From the NCBI GenBank assembly GCA_947507965.1, contig CANNQU010000036.1, positions 1 through 33,614 of the forward strand: a stretch of DNA of 33,614 nt, given 5' to 3'. The stretch is from Bacteroidota bacterium. GTDB taxonomy: Bacteria; Bacteroidota; Bacteroidia; UKL13-3. The notes under the pieces were generated by a model, which was not told the origin of the DNA, ran no database searches, and saw only the letters and a program-made list of their open reading frames with translations. Position numbers and translations under genes: made by a program. Positions 26,339 to 33,041 of this stretch are shown here, one piece after another. How positions within the stretch are numbered: the first letter of the stretch is position 1; each line of letters starts with the position of its first letter.

Positions 26339-27543
26339 TGACTGAGATAAAAGATATACCGAAAGGCTGGACAATAGCGTCCTTAGTTAACGACTTGCCT
26401 TATATTAAAACTGGTGTGCCAGAATATAAAGGGAAGAAAAAGTACTTTTCTACAGGTAGCATAAAATCAGATTCGATAATTGAAGAAGGTGAATATTCTT
26501 TTTCGGAGAAGCCATCAAGAGCAAATAGGTTGGCCATCAAAGGTGATGTTCTTCAGGCTAGAATGAAGGCTACCGATAAGGCAATTCTTATTGACGCAAA
26601 ATTAGATGGGCAACTCTTTTCAACTGGCTTTTTTCAAATAAGACCAATTGAAGGTAAATTGAGTAGTAACTACATTCTACACTATTTAACATCAATAAAA
26701 TTCACTCAAATTAAAGATGAATTATGTTCTGGCTCTACGCAGTCAGCTTTGAATGATGAAGGAGCAAAAAAAATATTTATTCCTATCCCGCCTTTTGAAG
26801 AGCAACAAGCTATAGTAGCCAAAATAGAAGAACTACTCAGCGAATTAGATAATGGTATCACTCAACTTCAAAAAGCACAGCTTCAATTAAAAGTGTACAG
26901 GCAAAGTTTGTTGAAATGGGCTTTTGTTAACACTAAGTTCAATGATTTTGTAATGAAAGAAGTAACCGAGAAAATCCAAATTGGCCCATTTGGAACTCAA
27001 CTACACAAGGAAGATTATATTACAAATGGAATTCCCCTTATAAACCCGATGCATATTCAAGACGGGAATATTCAACCTAATTTTTCATATTCAATTACAA
27101 AACAAAAAAGGGATAGTTTACCAAATTACATTTTGCAAGAAGGTGATGTAATTATGGGTAGAAGAGGTGAAATGGGTAGATGTGGACTTGTTCGAAAAAA
27201 AGAAATTGGTTGGTTCTGTGGAACAGGAAGTTTATTTTTTAGACCTCAGTCAAAAAGGTTAAATTCCCTTTTTCTTTATTATTATTTAAGTAGTCAGACT
27301 GTTAAAAAGTATCTTGATGAAAATGCAGGTGGAACGACAATGGCTAACTTGAATTTGAAAATAGTAAACGATATCCCAATTTCACTTCCTTCTCTTAAAG
27401 AACAACAAGTCATAGTAGATGAATTAGAAAGTAAACTCACAGTATGCGATAAAATTGATGAAACAATTAGCCAAAGTTTGCAACAGGCAGAAACATTAAG
27501 GCAAAGTATTTTGAAAAAAGCATTTGAGGGGAAATTGGTATAA
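26338..27543 (+). CDS. hsdS: Type I restriction enzyme, specificity subunit
   Basis: HsdS sets the bipartite DNA target for both methylation and cleavage. The 401 residues hold two target-recognition domains (about 1-150 and 200-350), each followed by a conserved spacer helix. The conserved regions recur 200 residues apart: PPFEEQQAIV (151-160) and PSLKEQQVIV (351-360), RQSLLKWAF (188-196) and RQSILKKAF (388-396). The two recognition domains are unlike each other, so the target should be asymmetric. It overlaps hsdR by one base. The gene is visibly more AT-rich than hsdR, as expected for a fast-changing specificity gene. Confidence 0.93.
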   Translation: MTEIKDIPKGWTIASLVNDLPYIKTGVPEYKGKKKYFSTGSIKSDSIIEEGEYSFSEKPSRANRLAIKGDVLQARMKATDKAILIDAKLDGQLFSTGFFQIRPIEGKLSSNYILHYLTSIKFTQIKDELCSGSTQSALNDEGAKKIFIPIPPFEEQQAIVAKIEELLSELDNGITQLQKAQLQLKVYRQSLLKWAFVNTKFNDFVMKEVTEKIQIGPFGTQLHKEDYITNGIPLINPMHIQDGNIQPNFSYSITKQKRDSLPNYILQEGDVIMGRRGEMGRCGLVRKKEIGWFCGTGSLFFRPQSKRLNSLFLYYYLSSQTVKKYLDENAGGTTMANLNLKIVNDIPISLPSLKEQQVIVDELESKLTVCDKIDETISQSLQQAETLRQSILKKAFEGKLV

Positions 27544-27559
27544 CAATTAAAATATAAAG

Positions 27560-28048
27560 ATGGAATTTATTAAAGAAAATTACAGACTTACAGTTGAAGA
27601 AGATAGCGAAGGGTTTGATATTAACTTATATCAAATCAATGATGCAGTAAGTCCACTAATATATTTAAATCTAAAGCCCTTAAATACAATAGATACTGAA
27701 TTTGACGACAAACTTCAAGTAAGAGATATTCCGAGACAATTGTTCAATGATGGTGATTATTATCAAAGTAGTGCAACAAAGTACAATAAATCGGAACCAT
27801 TTAAAAAGATTAGTTTATTGGATATTGTGCATACTATTCTCTTGGAAAATAAAGCTGGGTTGAAAAAAATAAAAAGAATCTTTTCAAGTTCATTGAATTG
27901 CTATCAGGAAGAAAATTTTATCACAGAGGATGCAAAGAGATTTTGGGAGAAGCAATTTGCTAAAAACCCAAATGTCCCAATTTTTTATTTTGAGGATGAT
28001 AAAAGATATTATCTTCTGTTAGAACAAAATCAATCACAAGAAATATGA
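27560..28048 (+). CDS. Unknown acidic protein X inside the R-M operon
   Basis: This 162-residue protein has no signal peptide or membrane segment and no recognised family. It is acidic, with a helical tail: FITEDAKRFWEKQFAKNP (120-137), then IFYFEDDKRYYLLLE (141-155). It starts 16 bp after hsdS and its stop overlaps the start of the next gene in ATGA, so the two are translationally coupled. The pair sits between hsdS and hsdM, in a place where type I operons can carry extra genes. A partner, immunity or regulatory role for gene Y is plausible by position only. It is AT-rich like hsdS. Confidence 0.7.
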   Translation: MEFIKENYRLTVEEDSEGFDINLYQINDAVSPLIYLNLKPLNTIDTEFDDKLQVRDIPRQLFNDGDYYQSSATKYNKSEPFKKISLLDIVHTILLENKAGLKKIKRIFSSSLNCYQEENFITEDAKRFWEKQFAKNPNVPIFYFEDDKRYYLLLEQNQSQEI

Positions 28049-28533
28049 AAGTATATCATTGTAGCACTCATTCTTATAATGTTGGAGATACTATCAAAAA
28101 AGGCAAGTGGGGTAATTTTATTAAAAATAAGTATTCCAATGAGCAACAAGCTTGGATGGAATTTTATTTTGAATCAATACGTAAAACGATTGTCCCAATT
28201 CCAACAAGTAGGTTTGATTGTGTTTTCGCCTTTGATGACATTAATATCGCAGAAGGTTTTACAATTGGTAATGATAAGAAGATTTATGAAATTGATTTAG
28301 ATGAAAACAATACTTATTCAACCCATAATTATAAAGTCATAAGTCTATTTGTTGGGCTATTAAAAATCCCATATAGTAGTAGTAATTTTCCAATGTTGTT
28401 TGATAATCTTAATCTCATAGAAAAATATTGGAAAGGAGATGAAACAGATTATATAACATTTGAAGACTTTGACATTGGATATCAAAAAGAGTATCTGATC
28501 TCCACTGATGTTACAGTTACAAAAGTATATTAA
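28045..28533 (+). CDS. DUF2441-like protein Y, possibly ADP-ribosyltransferase-like
   Basis: This is a 162-residue soluble protein. Its pattern, KVYHCSTHSYNVGDTI (2-17), PIPTSRFDCVFAFDDINIAEGF (residues 51-72) and IYEIDL (80-85), then a late YWKGDE (129-134), matches what I know of DUF2441 proteins. It resembles the layout of Arr-type ADP-ribosyltransferases (YHGT...GD.I, then a strand with aA and Y.V/E). The ADP-ribosyltransferase link is my inference; H5, R56 and E82 would be candidate catalytic or NAD-contacting residues. Its ATG lies in the X stop (ATGA). It precedes hsdM by 11 bp, so all five genes form one operon. It could be an effector of the defence operon or unrelated cargo. Confidence 0.7.
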   Translation: MKVYHCSTHSYNVGDTIKKGKWGNFIKNKYSNEQQAWMEFYFESIRKTIVPIPTSRFDCVFAFDDINIAEGFTIGNDKKIYEIDLDENNTYSTHNYKVISLFVGLLKIPYSSSNFPMLFDNLNLIEKYWKGDETDYITFEDFDIGYQKEYLISTDVTVTKVY

Positions 28534-28544
28534 TAAAAAAAATA

Positions 28545-30032
28545 ATGAGCAACAACACATCAAGTATAGTAAGTAAAGTATGGAGTTTCTGCAATCCCCT
28601 GCGTGATGTAGGAGTAGGATATGGAGATTACTTAGAGCAACTCACCTATTTGCTTTTCTTAAAAATGGCAGATGAATACAGCAAGCCACCACACAACAGA
28701 AAACTACCAATTCCAAAAGCATACAACTGGGAAAGTCTAACCAATAAAAAAGGTGCAGAACTAGAATTGCACTATGCAACTTTACTTCGTGAGTTAAGTA
28801 CTGCAAAAGGTATCTTAGGTCAAATCTTTACCAAGAGTCAAAACAAAATTCAAGACCCAGCAATGCTTGCCAAAATCATTGATATGATTGACAGCGAACA
28901 ATGGTTGGTAATGGGTGCAGATGTTAAAGGAGATATTTATGAAAAACTCTTAGAGCAAAATGCACAAGACGTAAAAAGTGGTGCAGGACAATATTTTACG
29001 CCACGACCTTTGATTCGTGCAATGGTAGAATGTGTTCAGCCACAACCAATGAAAACCATTGCTGACCCAAGTTGCGGAACTGGTGGGTTCTTTTTAGCGG
29101 CTTATGATTTTATTGTAGAAAATAACAAACTTGACAAAGAGCAAAACAAGTTTTTGAAAATGGAAACATTTTTCGGAAACGAAATTGTGGCTGGAACAAG
29201 GCGTTTGGCTTTGATGAATTTATTTCTTCATAACATTGGTGACATAGAAAGTGATAATTTTATTTCTCCTGCGGATGCTTTAATTGCTGCTTCTCCGACA
29301 ACATACGATTATGTTTTAGCTAATCCACCATTTGGAAAAAAGAGTTCACAAACTTTTACCAATGACGAAGGCGAACAAGAGAAAGACGATTTAACTTACA
29401 ACCGTCAGGACTTTTGGGCTACGACAAGTAACAAACAATTGAACTTTGTTCAACACATTCGTTCAATGCTCAAAACAACAGGAATGGCAGCCGTTGTATT
29501 ACCCGACAATGTTTTGTTTGAAGGTGGTGCAGGTGAAACGGTTCGTAAAAAATTATTGGAAACAACCGACCTGCATACAATTCTACGTTTGCCGACTGGA
29601 ATATTTTATGCTCAAGGCGTAAAAGCAAATGTTGTTTTCTTCGACAACAAACCTGCAAGTAAAAATCCTTGGACAAAAGAAATATGGGTTTATGATTACC
29701 GAACCAACATTCATCACACCTTAAAGAAAAATCCATTAAACATTGATGTTTTAAAAGACTTCATTGCTTGTTACAAACCCGACAACAGAAACAAACGAAA
29801 AGAAACATACAACGCAGACACCAATCCCGAAGGACGTTGGAGAAAGTTTACCTATGATGAAATCATTGCAAGAGATAAAACAAGTTTGGACATCTCTTGG
29901 CTCAAAGACAAATCACTTGCAGACCTTGACAACATTCCCGACCCTGATGTTTTGGCAGAAGACATTATAGAAAACTTAGAAGCAGGACTAGCAAGTTTCA
30001 GAGAAATTATGTTAACATTAAATACAAAATAG
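28545..30032 (+). CDS. hsdM: Type I DNA methyltransferase, M subunit
   Basis: HsdM is the N6-adenine methyltransferase that with HsdS protects the host and with HsdR forms the restriction complex. At 495 residues it is full length. A helical N-terminal domain (about 1-130) precedes QYFTPR (149-154), the SAM loop DPSCGTGG (174-181) and the catalytic NPPFG (260-264). The C-terminal part has DLDNIPDPDVLAEDI near 462-476. It comes last in the operon, 11 bp after gene Y. This order (R-S-X-Y-M) is unusual: most type I loci start with hsdM. Confidence 0.95.
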   Translation: MSNNTSSIVSKVWSFCNPLRDVGVGYGDYLEQLTYLLFLKMADEYSKPPHNRKLPIPKAYNWESLTNKKGAELELHYATLLRELSTAKGILGQIFTKSQNKIQDPAMLAKIIDMIDSEQWLVMGADVKGDIYEKLLEQNAQDVKSGAGQYFTPRPLIRAMVECVQPQPMKTIADPSCGTGGFFLAAYDFIVENNKLDKEQNKFLKMETFFGNEIVAGTRRLALMNLFLHNIGDIESDNFISPADALIAASPTTYDYVLANPPFGKKSSQTFTNDEGEQEKDDLTYNRQDFWATTSNKQLNFVQHIRSMLKTTGMAAVVLPDNVLFEGGAGETVRKKLLETTDLHTILRLPTGIFYAQGVKANVVFFDNKPASKNPWTKEIWVYDYRTNIHHTLKKNPLNIDVLKDFIACYKPDNRNKRKETYNADTNPEGRWRKFTYDEIIARDKTSLDISWLKDKSLADLDNIPDPDVLAEDIIENLEAGLASFREIMLTLNTK

Positions 30033-30049
30033 CCATCGCACAGGTGTAA

Positions 30050-30101
30050 GCACATTTGCAATTCACACAAGCCAACGCACAGCCAAAAATTGCAAAAGAG
30101 C
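30050..30101 (+). repeat. Covarying hairpin repeat, right copy
   Basis: A 52-bp relative of the element at 23421-23473, in the same orientation, 17 bp after the hsdM stop. The 9-bp arms TTTGCAATT (30055-30063) and AATTGCAAA (30088-30096) pair perfectly. The two elements bracket the restriction genes as direct repeats about 6.6 kb apart. Confidence 0.7.
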
Positions 30102-30250
30102 TTCCACCTCACCGACCCAAAAAAGAATTTCAAAATATTTTTTCCAACGCTTCAAAAAAAATAAAAAACGCAACGCACAGCCGACACGACAATGACACAG
30201 AAACTCAATACTGACAATGGTTTTCAAGGACGGTGGCCAAAAACCACTGG

Positions 30251-30382
30251 CTATAACAGCACCTACCCAAAAGGCGGGGTTTCGTGTTCCAAAGCCAGTT
30301 TTGTGGCTAATCAAACATTAGTTTTTCAAATCAAGTTTTGTTTTAAAAGTCCCGCCCTTCGGGTAGCTGCAAAACGTTAAGT
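30251..30382 (+). other. attC-like recombination site 2
   Basis: A 132-bp imperfect palindrome from the left core CTATAAC (30251-30257) to the right core GTTAAGT (30376-30382). The stems are TACCC/GGGTA (30264-30268 with 30361-30365) and GGCGGG/CCCGCC (30273-30278 with 30351-30356), again with an AAAA/CTTC internal loop. The distances from core to stem equal those of site 1 to within one base. A short frame overlapping this site is not considered a gene. Confidence 0.7.
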
Positions 30383-30418
30383 GCAAGCCTCCTTACTAGA
30401 TTAAACATGATTTATTCG

Positions 30419-30426
30419 TATGTTTG
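30419..30426 (+). promoter_or_regulatory. Candidate -7 element of the DUF433 remnant
   Basis: TATGTTTG matches TAnnTTTG and ends 4 nt before the GTG start; no TTG at the -33 position was found. Confidence 0.3.
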
Positions 30427-30430
30427 AATT

Positions 30431-30604
30431 GTGGAAGCGATAAAAGAGATAATCAATATTGACACCGAGATATTTGGTGGACAACCCGTATTTTCTGGAA
30501 CTAGGGTACCAATTGAATCATTATTGTGTCTTTATTCTAAATTCTCACCTTCCATAAATACATTGTCTGAATCGTTGATTTTACTGATTAATGGATTACG
30601 CTGA
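30431..30604 (+). pseudogene. Truncated DUF433-family antitoxin gene
   Basis: From a GTG at 30431, 57 codons read INIDTEIFGGQPVFSGTRVPIESLL near the start, the hallmark of DUF433 (a VapB-like antitoxin family usually about 70-80 residues long and often paired with a DUF5615 PIN-like toxin). The natural frame seems to run on for about 12 codons (KFSPSINTLSES) before it enters a palindromic repeat and stops at 30602-30604. No toxin gene follows. It begins 50 bp after attC-like site 2, so it looks like the remnant of a third, toxin-antitoxin cassette. The GTG start is the only in-frame choice that gives a normal N-terminus. Confidence 0.55.
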
Positions 30605-30979
30605 TTTTTGACGATCACTTTTTTCTTCTGTGTCATCATTTAATCCGTTTAATCGGTGATTTTTTCATTTGCAAAGTTAACGGTGTGTCTTTTTTCTAAA
30701 TTCGCACCTTCCATAAATACATTGTCTGAAGCGCTGATTTTACTGATTAATGGATTACGCTGATTTTTGACGATCACTTTTTTCTTTTGTGTCATCATTT
30801 AATCCGTTTAATCGGTGATTTTTTCAGTTGCAAAGTTAACGGTGTGTCTTTTTTCTAAATTCGCACCTTCCATAAATACATTGTCTGAATCGCTGATTAT
30901 ACTGATTAATGGATTACGCTGATTTTTGATGATCACTTTTTTCATCTGTGTCATCATTTAATCCGTATAATCGGTGATT
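30525..30979 (+). repeat. 159-bp tandem repeat, about 2.9 copies
   Basis: Copies start at 30525, 30684 and 30843, exactly 159 bp apart, with a few substitutions among them. Each holds about 60 bp that reads as the tail of the DUF433 gene and an imperfect palindrome with arms near TGATTAATGGATTA and TAATCCGTTTAATCGG. The last copy stops at about 30979. The likely history is insertion of a palindromic element into the antitoxin gene, followed by tandem duplication of the junction. Confidence 0.85.
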
Positions 30980-31183
30980 CCGGTTACTTGATTCAGAATT
31001 TTCCTGTTTTAATCAAAAATAAATTTGGATGTAGTTGGCTGATTGGTTAACTTCCCGAAGTGGCCATCTCACATTAACCTTACCACTTTAATTTTGGAGA
31101 GGTGCATTGGCTATAATTCGGCAGTTCAAATGGAGTAAGCAGATGGTGCCTAAAAGAGTAAACAAGTAACTTGAAATTTGGAT
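30980..31183. other. Intergenic stretch before the SUMF1-like gene
   Basis: About 200 bp with no gene and no second end-core for the third cassette: a GCACTTAAC complement to its GTTAAGTGC start was not found, so the array seems to end in the repeats. Confidence 0.4.
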
Positions 31184-31942
31184 ATGAAAAAGAATGTTTT
31201 GACTTTATTGATATTGGGCTTCGGTCTATTGGCAATAGCCCAAACTAAACCTACTATTGAATGGGCAAGTATCCCCGCGGGTACCTTTACTATGGGCAGC
31301 CCTAAAAGCGAGGTTGACAGAGGAAAGGATGAAACTCAACATCAAGTGTCACTGAGTGCTTTTAAGATGAGCAAGTATGAAGTGACATTTGAGCAGTATG
31401 ATTTGTTTTGCGAAGCCAATTTCATAAGCAAACCAAATGATGCAGGCTGGGGACGTGGCCATCGTCCTGTAATAAATATAAGTTGGCAAGAAGCTACTTT
31501 ATTTGCAGAGTGGGTGGGTTGTCGTTTACCTACAGAAGCCGAATGGGAATATGCCTACCGTGCAGGAACAACTACACCGTTCAATACTGGGAAAAACCTG
31601 ACTACTGGTCAGGCAAATTATGATGGAAATTATCCGTATAAGCACCAGGCAAAAGGTGAAAACAGAAATGAAACTTTGCCTGTAGGGAGTTTTGAAGCCA
31701 ATACTTACGGCTTATTTGATATGCAAGGCAATGTTGCTGAATGGTGTAGCGATGGGTATGGTGGGGATTATTCTCCTTCGGCTCAAACCAACCCTAAAGG
31801 TGCGCCTTCGTCGGTGGTCCGCATTTATCGTGGGGGTTGTTGGATGTGCAATGCGTCTAGCTGCCGGGCAGCTAGACGAGACAGGATTTATCCTGACTCC
31901 AAGAGCATGATTTTGGGCTTTCGTCTGGTCTCTCCCAACTAA
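31184..31942 (+). CDS. Secreted formylglycine-generating-enzyme-like (SUMF1) protein
   Basis: With the ATG at 31184 (an in-frame TTG at 31178 is less likely) the protein is 252 residues. It has a signal peptide (about 1-20, LLILGFGLLAIAQ) and one FGE-sulfatase domain (about 25-250) with the usual PAGTFTMGS, RLPTEAEWEYAYRAG (114-128), GLFDMQGNVAEW (176-187) and terminal GFRL. Most exported members of this fold lack the catalytic cysteines. Here GGCWMCNASSC places C222 and C227 in the Cys-x4-Cys pair that true formylglycine-generating enzymes use to convert a sulfatase Cys to formylglycine. C219 is an extra Cys. No sulfatase gene is in the window, so the function is open. Confidence 0.85.
   Translation: MKKNVLTLLILGFGLLAIAQTKPTIEWASIPAGTFTMGSPKSEVDRGKDETQHQVSLSAFKMSKYEVTFEQYDLFCEANFISKPNDAGWGRGHRPVINISWQEATLFAEWVGCRLPTEAEWEYAYRAGTTTPFNTGKNLTTGQANYDGNYPYKHQAKGENRNETLPVGSFEANTYGLFDMQGNVAEWCSDGYGGDYSPSAQTNPKGAPSSVVRIYRGGCWMCNASSCRAARRDRIYPDSKSMILGFRLVSPN
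31854..31878 (+). repeat. 25-bp perfect palindrome inside the SUMF1-like gene
   Basis: Arms CGTCTAGCTGCC and GGCAGCTAGACG are separated by a single G. The palindrome covers codons of ASSCRAARR, next to the cysteine pair. Confidence 0.9.
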
Positions 31943-32086
31943 ATACAGGTTAATTCTTGCCTTTATATGTATCCAAAGGGGTTTACCTAGAAGGAGTGAA
32001 GTTCGAACGACTAAAAGGTGGGTATAAAAATAAACATTTGATTTAGAAAGTTGGCAACCTCATTAATCCATTTTTAAAACAACAAA

Positions 32087-32917
32087 ATGAGAAAATTAGT
32101 ACTAATAATATGGTTTGTAAGTGCTGCTTTGCAAGTGAGCTTTTCGCAGCGAGTGGTGTTCAAACAACCCTCTTCCTATGTATTAGGTTTTATTGGAAAT
32201 GACGCTATTTCACTTTCGTCTATTAACTATAAATCGTTTCGAATCTATTTTAAGGATAGCTCATACGCTGCTAATCATCTAACCCAAATTGAAGATGAAC
32301 TGGATATAGCATATCGTAAAATAGGCGAGGTGTTAAATATCACCGCTTACAACAAAGGTATTTATTTATTGGCCGTTGACAGCAAGGAGGAGATGCAGAA
32401 AGTAATGGGATACAAGATAAAAGGAGGTGCTGCTAAAGGACACGACCTTGTTTTTTTTGTTTATAATCAAACCATACGCCCCCAATTTAAACACGAACTA
32501 TTTCACCTGATATCTTACGAAATGTGGGGATTGACAAATTATCGCCTGTTGGACGAAGGTGGCGCAACCTATACCGATAATTATTGCTTTTATGACAATC
32601 CGATGTATTCTATAAATGCATATTATCTTCAACAAAATAAACTATTTCCGCTCGACAGTTTAGTTCACAACTTCGATCAACAAGCAAAAAAAAATGATGT
32701 GATTGCATACCTTCAGAGTGCCGGAATTTTTAAATATCTGTATGAGAAATATGGAGTCGAAAAAATGAAACTACTTTGGACTGACGGATTTGAGAATTTT
32801 CATTCAATCTATGGATTCTCTGTTGGACAACTTGAAACTGATTGGGTTAATTTCATTAAAACTATTCCTATTCCGATTGACTTTGACATTACTAAATTAA
32901 ACGAAGGTTGTGGATAG
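32087..32917 (+). CDS. Secreted gluzincin-like metallopeptidase
   Basis: This 276-residue protein has a signal peptide (about 1-20) and a zincin-like core: an active-site helix with HELFH (136-140, HExxH) followed 16 residues later by DEGGATY (E157), the spacing and context of a gluzincin third zinc ligand, as in peptidase MA-like proteins. An upstream strand segment, HDLVFFVYNQ (119-128), fits the fold. It is therefore probably an exported zinc peptidase acting in the periplasm or outside the cell. Substrates are unknown. It stands alone after the SUMF1-like gene, in the same orientation, with a 144-bp gap. Confidence 0.75.
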   Translation: MRKLVLIIWFVSAALQVSFSQRVVFKQPSSYVLGFIGNDAISLSSINYKSFRIYFKDSSYAANHLTQIEDELDIAYRKIGEVLNITAYNKGIYLLAVDSKEEMQKVMGYKIKGGAAKGHDLVFFVYNQTIRPQFKHELFHLISYEMWGLTNYRLLDEGGATYTDNYCFYDNPMYSINAYYLQQNKLFPLDSLVHNFDQQAKKNDVIAYLQSAGIFKYLYEKYGVEKMKLLWTDGFENFHSIYGFSVGQLETDWVNFIKTIPIPIDFDITKLNEGCG

Positions 32918-33041
32918 AAAAAATGCCTTGACACCAACATTACGATAGCAGAGGGCATCGTGCTCCGATGTTGATATTTGTACTGAAATGATCGCTCTCG
33001 TTAATTTGAAACGTACGGCAAGAGGTCATCAAAAAAATAAA

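Larger units (their letters stand above)
23211..30376 (+). mobile_element. Very large integron-like cassette 2 carrying a type I R-M system (about 7.2 kb)
   Basis: Its left edge, GTTATAGCCA (23210-23219), is the exact complement of TGGCTATAAC (30248-30257), the left core region of attC-like site 2. One more step out, 14 of 15 positions match. Between them lie hsdR, hsdS, two unknown genes and hsdM, all on one strand, and no further attC-like site was seen. About 7.2 kb is far above the usual 0.5-1.5 kb of a cassette, so movement by another mechanism, or insertion of the R-M genes into an existing cassette, must also be considered. Confidence 0.55.

Noticed and set aside
27560-28533. X and Y as fragments of a second hsdS or of a broken hsdM
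   Set aside because: Neither has recognition-domain or spacer-helix motifs, both are complete frames with an ATGA coupling, and hsdM is full length.
29852-30133. Minus-strand frames here and at 23256-23492 with similar Cys-rich peptides
   Set aside because: The similarity (CVGLC.LQMC) comes from the shared hairpin repeat read in the same frame, not from a conserved gene.
30192-30380. 62-residue frame over attC-like site 2
   Set aside because: Its codons are explained by the palindrome and its start has no promoter or family support.
30525-30979. CRISPR array
   Set aside because: Only three long units of 159 bp with nearly identical content throughout; no short repeats with unique spacers and no cas genes.
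31095-31125. A further attC core at GGCTATAAT near 31111
   Set aside because: The core AAC is missing (AAT), and no matched palindrome or complementary start follows.
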